A stretch of 64,000 nucleotides of DNA from Schistocephalus solidus (Eukaryota; Platyhelminthes; Cestoda; Diphyllobothriidea; Diphyllobothriidae). This document shows, one piece after another, positions 33,833 through 45,020 of the stretch. Below the pieces are notes generated by a model. It did not search any database, was not told where the DNA came from, and saw only the letters and a list, made by a program, of their open reading frames with translations. The number at the start of each line of letters is the position of its first letter. The stretch's first letter is position 1. The stretch spans positions 72,501 through 136,500 of the forward strand of contig WEDG01000461.1 of assembly GCA_017591395.1 (NCBI GenBank), read 5' to 3'. The position numbers and the translations under genes were made by a program.

Positions 33833-34114
33833 TCCCCCAGCGTTCTCTATGCGGTTTCTGGTATATGGACTCCAGAGAATAATCAAGGAAATAATTTCTG
33901 AAATTATTAAGTGCAGGACATGGAGTCAGATGATTCGGACATGACCTTTTAGGGTCAGACTTGAAATTTCAATGAAAATTTGGGTCGAAGACAATCAACC
34001 ACTGTGGAATAACCACGGAATGCCCATTCTACAAACAAGTAGTACTACAAGTAGTATGAATCTTATATGGCACATATATTATACCGTACTTTCGACATAG
34101 GTACTAGCTAAAAG

Positions 34115-34186
34115 CCCAGACACGTGTTTCGCCGATGTTTCTGCTGCTGCGTGACGCAGCAACGAGGGGTTCGGCTCCTCACTGGG
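34115..34186 (-). ncRNA. Hammerhead-like motif, unit 3
   Basis: Same stems and GAAAC-ACGT-GTC as units 1 and 2. All three share the same core deviation, so it pre-dates the tandem amplification. Confidence 0.5.
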
Positions 34187-34234
34187 TCCCCCAGCGTTCT
34201 CTATGCGGTTTCTGGTATATATATATATATATAT

Positions 34235-35450
34235 AAAGAAGTAGGTATGCACTTCTGAAGCTGACTCCACATTTTTATAAATATCAACCTAGCCGAAACT
34301 CTCATTGGTAGGTCGTTTTGCAGCACAGAAACAACACATTCAGCTCCAGAGGCGCTCTGCGTTGCTATTTTTGCGGCAACTGGGCCATAAAGCGAACATC
34401 CCGAAAAAGGGTCCCTAATACAGACGCCTGTCCCAACGCTGCATCTCTCGCACGTAACGAAGGCAGTCTGGATCTCGGTAACTCATAGCTATCCAAACAG
34501 ACCAATCAAAGCCAAGGCCAACTCAGACGTGCTCTCGCTCAAGGCTGTTGTGACGCATACTTCTCTGTCACTCGGGACACCGCTTACGCGGCACCGGACG
34601 TGTGCCCTCGTTCTCCGATCATTCTGTACAGAATACAGTATTGCCAGAGTTGGCGTCCGGCTCCGCTTTCTATTCGCGACTGGCCTGAAGGTCGCAGTGG
34701 CTTCAACTGTCGCGTAAAGCTACAAATACCTGAAGACTGGTTAACGAGGCGATTGTTAAAGCATTTAAGGAGGCTGATTTTATCTCGAAAACCTAAATGG
34801 TACCATTACCAGGTGCAGCTGCATCGCTTCTCATTCTTGAATGTAATAAACCCCAGAGTATTCAGGTGAACACATATTTACAGTGACCGACCCAGCTAGT
34901 GAAATGTTAAGTAAAATTCTGCAAACGGTTTTCGGCTAGAAATGATTACTTTAGTAAGGTTGTTATATTATTTATCATACAGCATAATCTCGAGATATTT
35001 CTGTGACGTCAGGATGCCCAATTTTGAACGATTCCCACAACGGCCACTTGCAAAATCCATGCTGGAAAAATTAATGATTTATGCAGTATGAATTTTCTCA
35101 TGTGCTAACCATCGCCGTTTATTCGCCCCCTCCCCTCACCTTCTATTCGTGAAATGTCTTCACAACTAACGCTCTGACTTTCAGAGGGCTTCGAAGAGCA
35201 TAAAAAGGAACTGAAAGAAGAATGATTTCCCAACCCCCTCTTGCCGACGCTACGAAATGCCCCCGGTGGTGCGGGGGGGGGTTGGCGTTTACCACACAAT
35301 GCTATTCTGCTCAGGGTTGTTCACATCAGACTCCTCGGTATCTTCTTGAGGCGAGAAACTTGCACTGAATAATGTTGAGACTCACAAGAATTGGGAGAAG
35401 TAGTATCAAACCATCAAGATGGATGGTGAGGACAATGAAAACAGCGATCA
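34235..35450. other. Unassigned non-coding stretch
   Basis: No gene recognised. There is a poly-G run (GGGGGGGGG) near 35273. Confidence 0.4.
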
Positions 35451-35775
<325 letters not shown>

Positions 35776-36924
35776 ATCACTAAAACATTAATGCTATTGA
35801 CGACATCACCATCAATAAATGCTTATTAATTTGAGAAGGAAGCAATCGCTAACCAGGAGTAAATGAGTCTGAACTAAGGTTTATAGTCGCAGTTCGAATT
35901 TTGATATGAATATTCAGGCCCCCATCCATCAGCCACAGCGGGATAACCGTGTAATTAAACTACCCACACGCAGTCAGGAGTCCCACAGTACCCTAATTAT
36001 TTAAATTTTACGGCAAAAATTGCTGTGGATATCACAGACAGATCGATCTTTGTAGCTACTGTCGCTGGCAATGTCGATGACACCTAATAAACCGACAACC
36101 ATGAATAGGTAAACAGTGCAATTTTTCACGTGGTTGCTAAAAAGGCAGTAATATATAGAGAAGGTCATAGCTACCTAGCATATGATAGGGTGAAAATTTG
36201 TCATTTAGTTTTATTTAGTTTTATCCTCATGCTCTATTAACTGACTGCTCCCCAAAATATGTCCAAGAGAAAAGGGACGAAACATCTTTGCTTACATCCA
36301 GGAACATTTTTACGATTAAAACTCCTCTCTACTTTATCGCTTGAGTAGTTGAGATTTTTAATTGGAGTTCTGAGCAGTACGAGGCATGGTTGGTTTAAAG
36401 GATAGATTTTTTGGCGGGGAATGGCATGTGGAGTAGGGCTACATTAGGGATGAGATTTTTTATCCGGATAAGGATTATAGTCACTGGCAGGTCTACGTAT
36501 AAAGGCAACCCTCACATAAATAACGCATTCATACAAGAAAAAAAATAAATGTAGTAATTCCTCATTAACTAGTCATCGTTAGCTAGCCAGCTTCAACAGC
36601 AGGTTTGCATGATCATTAATCAAACCCTAACACCTGATGCCATCCCTAGCCTAAACACACGCACACATATGCACTAATCCAGATGGCAACTCTAAGCCTA
36701 ACAGTAATCTGCACCAGGTCAGTAAATCTGAATGTAGGCCTAGCATTAACCCCAAATCCAGGTGCAAACCAAACTCTTACCGTAATACCAGTCATAACTC
36801 CGGCTTGCATATGAGCCATTTAAACATTCCAAATAAAATGCAACTTCTCGACTGACTGGATGCTCAAATTGGTGAAAAAAATAATTAAAATTTATGGCCT
36901 TATTTTTGACCTAAACGGACTAAC
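35776..36924. other. Minus-strand intron or 3' flank of HCN exon
   Basis: No exon seen. CCTAACACC/AACCCTAA-like motifs occur at 36620-36790. If the HCN exon does not use its predicted donor, translation would instead stop at TAA 36892-36894. Confidence 0.4.
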
Positions 36925-37166
36925 CAAACTAACGATTTCCTTCACGATTTCCAGATCCTCCTTGATGTTTTTCCGGCGAATGACCTGAAGTGGATCCCGT
37001 CCCAGTTGATATAAGCGTTCAGCTGCAACTGATTCCAGTGTGCGCCGCATGAAGGGGTAATTCTGTAGGACCTCCTGGAAACTGAGACGATCCAGGGCGT
37101 ACAGATTGCAATAGGTCTCAGCGCGCACGCTCGCCACCCGACGAGCATTGGTAAGGAGACATATCT
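36925..37166 (-). CDS. HCN/Ih channel exon: second half of cyclic-nucleotide-binding domain
   Basis: The minus-strand acceptor TGTGTATAG precedes 37166. The exon opens with AG, completing the split Glu codon from the upstream exon, and reads EICLLTNARRVASVRAET and YCNLYALDRLSFQEVLQNYP, then FMRRTLESVAAERLYQLGRD. This is the phosphate-binding cassette (FGEICLL...RR.ASVRA with the cAMP-contacting Arg) and the B and C helices. A Val stands where vertebrate HCNs have Thr, as I recall for invertebrate Ih channels. The exon then becomes polar (NIKEDLEIVKEIVSL). A donor G|GTTAGT at 36919-36924 leaves phase 0; reading through would stop at 36892. Role: a hyperpolarisation-activated cation channel of the plasma membrane, gated by voltage and modulated by cAMP. 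Confidence 0.85.
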
Positions 37167-38914
37167 CTATACACAGGGATAAACGTACATGTCTACTTAT
37201 AACATTCGAGTAACAACAAATGTTTACTGAAGATATCATGATACGGGTTGATCAACTACGAGGGCTTATAACAATATCGTTTAGTTTTCAAGAGTTTAGT
37301 GGCCATAATGTTAGATGTTTATATAGTTCACTCATGGAAAAACTAATGAAGTTATCAGTTCAGTTCGGTTATCGTATTTATTCAGCGGCTTGTCGACAGG
37401 CAATTTTTGTGCACGCTGCACTGTGCAAAAGACTTCGCGTACGTAAACCTTTCTAATTTCCCCTGAAATTACTGTATACTCGTGAATCAAATATTTTGGC
37501 ACAAAACTTCTAAGATTAAGCCCCCAAGATGATATAAATATTTCCATTGCAATCCATCGCCTTCAGCGGAAAAACAGTTTAATGCTCACCTTCTACCCAC
37601 AGGTAGTCAGTAGTATAAAACTACGGAAGGATTTACGATCCTTTCAAAAGGCGTACTAACTAAAACCGCAGAAAATTGTTTAATTGATTTTATGACGCTG
37701 CTTGATGCCACTGACAATGTCCGAACCTTCCCCACGTGCTTTCTGGTAAATAATCCAGTTGCGAAGGCCAAGTCGTCTCATATTCTCAAAAATTAACGTG
37801 CGAATTTCGAGCAAGTGCCTTGCCACAACCATTATCAGGTTCGCACTAGGGACGAATCTGCAAAGCTTGCAGCTAGCTGATTAATAAATTTGCCGTAAGC
37901 GGGCGAATGGACTAGTCCAAAGTTACTCCGTCCAACTGTTTATTAGGGGTTGTTTTCAAATATGACCTGCATGTTCAAGTTACATCTCCATACCGGCATT
38001 CCAATATCCTACCGATCAGAGGCAATGGATTCACAGTTTTAGTTAACTATTTCCGTGACAGGTACGTTGGTAAATAAGAACGAGACACCAAGGGAAAATA
38101 TTACTATTCCAGTCAGGCCGAGTGTTCCCCATATTTCGTTTCGAAGTTACTGAACAATATGTAATTTCATGTGACGGAAGAAGGAGACCGGCCTTGATGA
38201 AAACCAATGAATAGACTCAAGGACAAGGATCCATTCCCAAATTATAGTTAAATCGTATTTACGGGGTAATAGCAAAACGTGCGTAGGATTGTCCTTATGG
38301 CAAACCAAACCAATCGATGTTAAAAACTGTGGTGAACTATAAGTATGGCAAACTATAACATGGTCTTCAAGTGGTGAATTTTCAAAAACAATACACATCC
38401 ATTTTAAGTGACCAAATGCTACTTTTCTTTTTCCTACCTCATGGAGCTCAAAAAGACGCATATCAAGAATACGGGTACAGACGATGACCACCTAGTGGTA
38501 AAAAAACGTCTTTAGCAGGTTGAAAGCAAAGGGTAGATTAGGTGAAGGATATCCTTGAGAAAATGCACTTAAAAACCTACGTAATAACCCCATCATTAAC
38601 TACCAAACTGACGGAAAAAATGTTTGGACAGCAAAGTTGCACAGATTGAATTTAAAAGAAAAAAAGACAGACAAATCAGTCACAAAGGTTTAACTAACGG
38701 CGTTGGGAGTGGAATAATATCGTAAGATTACTGCTTTTTAGGCTTAAGTTCACAATATGCCGAACCTGAGCGTGAGAAAGAACCAGCAAAAAGTAGCCTC
38801 TAAGGTCTATCATGACATATTCAAGTACATATACACCTCAGCATATTTCACCCTTGTGCGGTTATTCCCGTCCGCGAAGCGTCACAGTCAACCTAAACAG
38901 TATCTAATCGAAAA
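37167..38914. other. HCN intron sequence, nothing else recognised
   Basis: Start of the 21.3-kb intron. A 114-codon minus-strand frame (38147-38491) has no recognisable domain and is treated as chance. Confidence 0.45.
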
Positions 38915-40100
38915 TGCAAGTCCCAGGAAGTAATTGAGAAGAAGTAGATGCGATCACTGGGAAAGAGCTTTATTCCCAACTCGCACCCATCATCAGAGAC
39001 AGTATCAGAATGAGGGTAATTTGTACACAGGAAGTTGCAGTATTTATAGGATGCCGTTGCTATGCTACTGCACACCAACGGCAATTACCGGCTCCTCATT
39101 CAACGATGACGACTGCGCTCTGGTGCGGTAATTGTTTGATGGCCGGCATGCTGGTCGTTATCCTCTGAAATTTCGTCACCCGTGTTGGAGAGTGGCGTGA
39201 TAATTTCTCGGCCATCTGGCTAACAGGCCCTGGCGTTGGAAATGTGTTCGCCCGAGCGCTTCCCCGAATCTAAATAATGGCGTGCGATTCCATACGTCAA
39301 AAACGTATCGGAGGCCACCAGCCACCTTCTCGCGCCACTTGGATATGGAGTCGCACACTGACGGCAGACCACCATTCGGCGTCAGGTAGTGAGACCAAAG
39401 GACCCACTGCCGCAGCAAGAAACATCTGGAGTTGTTTATCAGATCTGGTGCAGTTGCGGGCAAAGCAACTACCTTGGAGAAACCGAAAGACTGCTTTGGA
39501 CGCGAATTTCCGAACACGCGGCAGCAGTGCGGCGAAATGACGCCAATTCTCAAGCCATGACTCATTCGGCGAAAACTGGCCGAAAATTAAAATTCGACGA
39601 AGCCAAAATTCTCGCAAGAGGTTATAATTGCGTGAGCCATACGTTGCTTGAGTCATGGTTTACAGCCCCCCAGTATATTAAGAAGTGCAATGACCTACCC
39701 AACACATATTTCGAGTTAAGACTCAGTTTGGCCAGAGCAATCGGCCACTCGGGGATCGCTCAAGTGAACACATTTTCCAACACCAGTGCCGGTGAGCCAG
39801 CTGGTCGAGCAATCATCACGCCACCCTCCAACACGGGTAACGAAATTTCAGCAGATAACGACCCACATGCCGGCCATCAAACAATTAACGCACCAGAGCG
39901 CAGTCTTCATCACTGAAGGGGAGCTGTTAATTGCCGTTGGCGTGCAGTAGCATAGCGACGGCATCCTATAAATACTACAACTCCCTGTGTACGAACTACC
40001 CGTATCTAATGCTGTCTCTGATGCTGGGTGCAAGTTGGAATCCGAAACGTCTGGTGAATGCAGCTCTTGTCCCAGCGATCGCAGCTAATTTTTCTATGAA
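38915..40100 (+). mobile_element. Penelope-like element remnant with inverted terminal tails
   Basis: Left end 38915-39240 is the reverse complement of right end 39785-40095 over about 310 bp, so the same terminal sequence flanks the element in inverted orientation, a form known for Penelope-like elements. Between them a plus frame (39389-39916) encodes a GIY-YIG endonuclease: VVYQIWCSCGQSNYLGETER (GIY-YIG-type motif VYQ..YLG), LLWTRISEH (catalytic Arg region), RRNDANSQAMTHSA and FDEAKILARGYNCVSHTLLE SWF. The RT is missing. The right tail keeps a degraded hammerhead-like fold (40018-40051: CTGATGC, GAAAC, GTC). Confidence 0.82.
39389..39916 (+). pseudogene. GIY-YIG endonuclease domain of Penelope-like element
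   Basis: A 175-codon open frame. Residues about 10-75 form the GIY-YIG domain: VYQIWCSCG and YLGETE for the two Tyr motifs, RISEH with the conserved Arg, and a downstream E in FDEAKIL. The rest (DLPNTYFELRLSLARAIGH...) is tail sequence of the element, reading into the terminal repeat. In intact Penelope-like elements this domain is fused C-terminal to the RT and nicks target DNA. Here the RT is absent, so it is a non-autonomous fragment, although the domain itself reads open. Confidence 0.7.
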
Positions 40101-40350
40101 CTGATCTATTGACGAAAGCTTTGGTAAGGGTAACACACCATATGCTTTGTGATAATTTGAGGATAAATGAATGCGGAGAATAGGTAACCAGCAGCGTTTA
40201 TGGGCATTAATTCAAAAATTGGGCTCAACGGGAACCTTTAGTGATGGACACACATGAATCCGCAGAGTTGAATTGTTGCCTCCATCATTGTACTTGTTAA
40301 TTAGTTGAACGACTACTACTAGAATTGTTTACATGTATTGCAACCAGTTT
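40101..40350. other. Intron sequence up to LTR array
   Basis: Short unassigned stretch ending in CCAGTTT. The GTTT at 40347-40350 is the likely target-site duplicate (see 51975-51978). Confidence 0.4.
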
Positions 40351-40841
40351 TGTATGTATTTGTACAATTTACATGATTGTATCTTTCTTGTTCCCCTGAA
40401 TCTTTATGTACGCTTGTTTTAATGCGCTAAATAAAACACAACAGCCAGCTTCAACCGGCACGTTGGACGTCTTCTGTTTTCGCTGCTGCACGTCACCGCT
40501 GCTTTCCTGATTGTACTGATCTCTCTCAACTACTTGCAGTCAATTGCAACGATCGATCTTCATTTATCGATTGCATTCTACCGAACTCCGTCTCAATTGA
40601 ACTCCTGACTCTGCTCTTCGTCCTTGATGAATAGCTTTCTGGATATAGTTCAGAGTTCATTACAATCCTCAACAACACTTGCTATCTAGAAACTGCGTTT
40701 CTCGTGAGTCTGCATTCTAACAATCCTCTGACATTTTTTCCGTCCTTTTGTCGTTTGTAGTTTAGACACAATTCCCCACTTAGCGTTAATTTATTATGTA
40801 CACCTTGGTTCTTAACAGTTTTGACCTTCGTCTACACTACA
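40351..40841 (+). repeat. LTR 1 (5' outer LTR) of CsRn1-type gypsy array
   Basis: It begins TGTATGTATTTG, aligned to TGTGTAGGTATTTG of the inner LTRs, and ends CTACACTACA. It contains AATAAAACACAAC (about 40431), a likely polyadenylation signal. It is the most diverged LTR together with LTR 5 and shares GACCTTCG near its end with LTR 5, while the three inner LTRs have GACATTCG. Confidence 0.9.
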
Positions 40842-40845
40842 AAAT

Positions 40846-40857
40846 TGGTGACCCCGT
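40846..40857 (+). promoter_or_regulatory. Primer-binding site
   Basis: TGGTGACCCCGT lies four bases after the LTR end. It is a typical TGG-starting tRNA primer site and is repeated after LTRs 2, 3 and 4. CsRn1-type elements are known for an unusual primer tRNA; I did not assign the tRNA here. Confidence 0.7.
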
Positions 40858-40917
40858 TTTTCTATCATTACGCACCATATCACTTACTATGACGGACGAT
40901 AGTTCATATCACTAACT

Positions 40918-41868
40918 ATGATGGACACTGAGACTAACGCAGACTCTCTTGACGTTCATAGCCTGTCTTTCAAATTGCCCCCATTTACGCCGAGCAACCA
41001 TCGCGTATGGTTTAGGCAGATCGAGGCAGTTTTCTCGACGCACCGTATAACCAGTGAACGCACGCGTTATTCATACGTAGTGCAATCACTTCCCTTCGAT
41101 GTTGCCGTTGACGTCGAGGACCTCCTTGATCCGATCCCTGCTGAGGAGCCTAACACCCAGTTGAAGAAAGCTGTAATTAATCGTGGGGCCAAGTCAGCCA
41201 ACCGAATGCTGCGTGAGCTTTTCACGCAAGTCGAACTCGGCGATCAAATGCCTTCCCATCTAATGCGACACATGCGTTCTTTGCTTGCTGGTCGTCATCT
41301 GGATGAGACAATTTTCCGAGAGATCTGGCTTGATAAGCTTCCCCTGCCCATGCAGCAGGTATTGGCTATGCTCGACACGAGCACCTCAGTGGAAAAACTA
41401 GCCACTCGTGCAGACCGAATCATGGAATGCTACCCCAACGGTAATGCATGTTCTAGTCCTCAACAGACATCGGTGTCCACTTCAAGATCTGATAATGTTG
41501 GCACTCCAAAGTCAGAACGTGACCCGCCCTATGTGACGTTATCATCGTGCTGTAGTGCCTATCGACGGGCCGCACCATCATCTAACCTTTCGCAAGCGTC
41601 AAATATCGTACGCAGCAGTGATTATGAAAACTTAAAGGAAACCGTACGCCTCTTATGCACGCAAGTCAGCAACATGTGTTCTATCATCAAGAATCTTCAG
41701 TCAAACAGTCGTCAAACATATCAACGTCGACGGTCCAAATCACGGGAACGGCAACCAAAGACCGTGTGCTGGTACCATCGTACCTATGGCGTGAAAGCAT
41801 GCAAGTGTATTCCGCCGTGCGAATTCCCACAGACGCCGCAACAGTTAAAAGCCAACGCCAGCCAGTAA
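40918..41868 (+). CDS. gag: Gag-like protein, array copy 1
   Basis: A 316-aa open frame starting ATGATGGAC 77 bp after the LTR. The capsid-like part includes FTPSNHRVWFRQIEAVF, YSYVVQSLP and LDKLPLPMQQVLAML, followed by a Ser-rich linker, a basic patch (YQRRRSKSRERQ) and a nucleocapsid knuckle of C-x2-H-x9-C-x3-C spacing (CWYHRTYGVKA..CIPPC). That CHCC order, instead of CCHC, marks the CsRn1 lineage. The frame ends at TAA 41866-41868; the pol frame continues in the same phase right after. It lacks a 6-residue repeat (PAHQGT region) present in copies 2-4 and has Cys for Arg next to the knuckle. Confidence 0.85.
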   Translation: MMDTETNADSLDVHSLSFKLPPFTPSNHRVWFRQIEAVFSTHRITSERTRYSYVVQSLPFDVAVDVEDLLDPIPAEEPNTQLKKAVINRGAKSANRMLRELFTQVELGDQMPSHLMRHMRSLLAGRHLDETIFREIWLDKLPLPMQQVLAMLDTSTSVEKLATRADRIMECYPNGNACSSPQQTSVSTSRSDNVGTPKSERDPPYVTLSSCCSAYRRAAPSSNLSQASNIVRSSDYENLKETVRLLCTQVSNMCSIIKNLQSNSRQTYQRRRSKSRERQPKTVCWYHRTYGVKACKCIPPCEFPQTPQQLKANASQ

Positions 41869-44800
41869 TGGCAACGACTGCTGCTGGCCAACCGCCTCTT
41901 CTATATCACTGATAAGTTGAGTGGTTTTCGTTTTCTTGTCGATACCGGTGCTGATGTTAGTGTTATCCCGCCTCCTAGACGTCACCACCTCAAGCCTTCG
42001 CAATTCTCATTGCAGGCTGCTAACATCACCGTCATCCACTCATTCGGACAACAGTCCCTAACTCTTGACCTTGGTCTGAGGCGATGTTTCCAATGGGTCT
42101 TTATCCAGGCCGATGTCCAGTCACCGATTATTGGAGCTGATTTCCACTCACGTTTTGGCCTTTCAGTTGATTTGAAGCATCCTCGACTCATCGATACTAC
42201 AACCAGACTTTTCACCGTCTGTACTGTCACCTCTGAACCTTCGGTTGGCATACACTTGACTATTCCAAGTTCGCCATTTGCTGACATTTTGAAGGACTAT
42301 CCGTCCCTCAATAAACCTTGTCAGTTTACCGAAAACGTTCATCACACAGTTAAGCATCACATAGTTACCACAGGGCAACCCGTTCATGCCCATCCACGCA
42401 GGCTTCATCCAGAAAAGCTGCGGGTGGCTAGAAGTGAGTTCGAACACATGCTAAATTTGGGGATTATTCGCCCTTCTTCCAGCCCATGGGCTTCTCCACT
42501 CACATGCTCCCCAAGAAATCAGCCGATGATTGGAGGCCATGTGGGAATGATCGTGCATTGAATAGAGCAACCTTCCCCGATCGGTACCCCATTCCTCATA
42601 TTCACGATTTTTCTCACATGTTGGCTGGAGAGACTATTTTCTCCAAGATAGACCTCATGAGAGCATATCATCAGATATCGGTCGCTGAGGATAACATCCC
42701 CAAGACCGCCATCACAACGCCTTTTGGCTTGTTCGAATTTATTCGCATGCCTTTCGGTTTGCGTAACGTCGCCCAATCCTTCCAGCGGTTTATTGATGAG
42801 GACTTGCGCGGTCTTTCGTTTACCTTTGTCTATATTGACGACATACTCGTCGCAAGTTCTTCGCCAGCGGAACATGCATCACACTTGCGCCAAGTGTTCG
42901 ATCGTTTCCAGCAACATGGTTTGCAATTAAACGTCGACAAATGTCTTTTTGGCGTTCCTTCTCTTGATTGCCTTGGTTATCACGTCGATCAGGATGGAAT
43001 CACACCACTTTCAGAGAAGATGCAAAGCGTTTTATCTTTTCCGTCTCCCAAACCCCTCACACAACTGCGACGTTTCATTTGACTTGACTGATCTTTTGAC
43101 GTCGAAAGCCAAGCCGATTGAACTTTCACCGGCAGCCCACTCAGCTTTTGAGGTAGCCAAGAAGGCCCTCGCTGATGCGACCATGCTGCACCACCTCAAC
43201 TCTGACGCTTCTACGAAGTTAATTTTGACAACTGACGCTTTCAACAGTGCTGTCGGCGCAGTCTTACATCAACAGGTGAATAACCAGTTGCAGCCATTGG
43301 CTTTCATTTCACAGAAGCTACAACCGGCGCAGACTCGCTACAGTACTTTCTCTCGCGAGCTCCTGGCTATATACCTGGCTATTCGTCATTTTCGCCACCT
43401 ATTAAAGGGAAGAGATTTTCGGGTTCATACCGATCACAAACCTCTAACTTATGCCCTCAACGCCAAACCAGATAGGTACTCGCCCAGAGAAGTGCATAAC
43501 CTTGACTATAGCTCGCAGTTTACTGCTGATATCCGCTACATCCGAGGCAGCGAGACAATGTCTTTGCTGATGCATTATCGAGACCGGACATCAACACCTT
43601 GTCATCCAACTTCGACCTGGCGAAGCTTGCAAACCTCCAACTAGAAGACGAGTCCATTGCTGATCTGCGTAAATCTAGTACTCGGCAGCTTCGAGATGCA
43701 TCACTTCCAGCATCACCAGGTACGATTTTATGTGACTGGTCCACAGGCACTCCCCGACATGTTGTTCCATTATCCTACCGTAAGGTAGTGTTTGACCATT
43801 TTCACTCTCTGTCACATCCCGGCATCCGCGCCGGTCGCAAACTAATTGCTGCTCGCTTTGTGTGGCCGAAGATGAACTCTGACATTGCCCTTTAGACTAG
43901 GCAATGTTTAGCTTGCCAGAAAAACAAAGTGCATCACCATACCTTTTCCCCACCAAGCACATTTGTCGTTCCAGACGTTCAATTCCATCACGTTCACTTA
44001 GACTTAGTTGGGCCGTTACCACCTTCACGTGGGCACACACATATTTTCACAGCAGTCGACCGTTTCACACTATGACCAATTGCAATTCCGATATCGGATA
44101 CATCGGCAGAAAATATTGCCATGGTCTTCCTGCATCCCTGGATTGCCAATTTTGGTGTGCCAGCCACCATTAACACTGACCTCGGAAGCCAGTTTCAATC
44201 TAGTCTCTTCCGCGAGTTCACTAAAATTCTCGGGCGTGCACACATCACGGCAACGGCATATCACCCTGCTTCTAACGGCCTCGTGGAACGCCTGCATCGT
44301 CAACTGAAGACAGCACTGATGTCTCACTCAGACACAACTGCGTGGAGTGACAACTTACCCCTCGTCCTTTGGGTATTCGATCAGCTGTCAAAGAGGACAT
44401 TCAATGTACTACGGCAGAACTTGTATACGGTCCACCTCTCCGCCTGCCCGGCGAATTCGTGCAGTCTTCCACCGTAGACACTAGCCTGTCGAATGCTTTC
44501 GTTGAACAATTGAAACAGTGCATGGCTCAACTGCCTCCAACGCCCACTCGCCTAACATCCAAACGCGTTTTTGTGCAAAACGACCTTAAATCAGCTCCAT
44601 TCGTCTTCGTCTGGCACGACGCAGTTCGCAAGCCTTTTTGTTCCCCTTATGATGGCCCTTACAAGGTGCTTCAATGGATGGACAAGTATTACGTCATACA
44701 AAAGGCTGACAAGACTGACAAAGTCTCCATCGACAGACTCAAGCCAGCTTATCTTGAGTGCATCCCACCGCCAGTTGATCCATCAAATTCCTCTGCACCG

Positions 44801-44959
44801 TCACCACCCATTCCACCTATGTCAGTCCCTTTCACTCAACCTTCACACTCGACCACCCCATCCACACGTTTTGCTACTTCTTCTTCACCACAACGCATTT
44901 CCTCTCGTTCTGGTAGACATATCCATTTTCCTGCCAATCTTAAGGACTTTGTCGTATAA
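41869..44959 (+). pseudogene. pol: Broken pol (protease-RT-RNase H-integrase), array copy 1
   Basis: It starts in the gag frame just after the TAA. Protease: FLVDTGADVSVI active site (about 41932) and IIGADF (about 42127). RT: about 42380-43080 with [13 protein letters not shown] and catalytic YIDD (about 42831). RNase H: about 43100-43470 (TTDAFNSAVGAVLHQ, FSRELLAI, HTDHKPL). Integrase: HHCC finger (H..H about 43797, CLAC about 43908) and DDE core (HLDLVG about 44000, NTDLGSQF about 44173, GLVERLH about 44280), ending in a Pro/Ser-rich tail at 44959. Damage: frameshift near 42500, a small deletion with frameshift near 43082, frameshift near 43555, TAG at 43893-43895, TGA at 44076-44078 and frameshift near 44375. 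No functional pol product is possible. Confidence 0.9.
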
Positions 44960-45009
44960 TTTTTTGCTTTTTTTCATCGAGCGTTTTTTTCTTGTACAAA
45001 AAACGCTCT

Positions 45010-45019
45010 GATGGGGGAG
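45010..45019 (+). promoter_or_regulatory. Polypurine tract before LTR 2
   Basis: GATGGGGGAG directly precedes the LTR start, the expected plus-strand primer site. Equivalent tracts precede LTRs 3 (one extra G), 4 and 5. Confidence 0.75.
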
Positions 45020-45020
45020 T

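Larger units (their letters stand above)
33194..34225 (-). repeat. Tandem array, 3 units of 354/355 bp, hammerhead-like
   Basis: Units start at ATTATTAAGTGCAGG at 33194, 33548 and 33903. The third stops at GCGGTTTCTGG and runs into an (AT)n tract (34215-34234). Units are very similar (few substitutions). Each contains a palindrome-rich patch (GTAGTACTAC, TGCTGCGTgACGCAGCA) and, on the minus strand, a hammerhead-like fold. The tandem form, unit length and ribozyme-like fold match retrozyme-type repeats known from animals. Confidence 0.85.

Noticed and set aside
33194..34225. CRISPR-like repeat array
   Set aside because: Repeat units are 354 bp with no unique spacers. The genome is eukaryotic.
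38147..38491. A 114-aa minus-strand ORF as an HCN exon
   Set aside because: The flanking CNBD exons already join in phase and the peptide has no channel features.
41655..41912. Overlapping ORF starting in gag and ending after its stop (also in copies 2-4)
   Set aside because: A frame shadow of gag. It is repeated only because the copies are near-identical and leads nowhere in pol.
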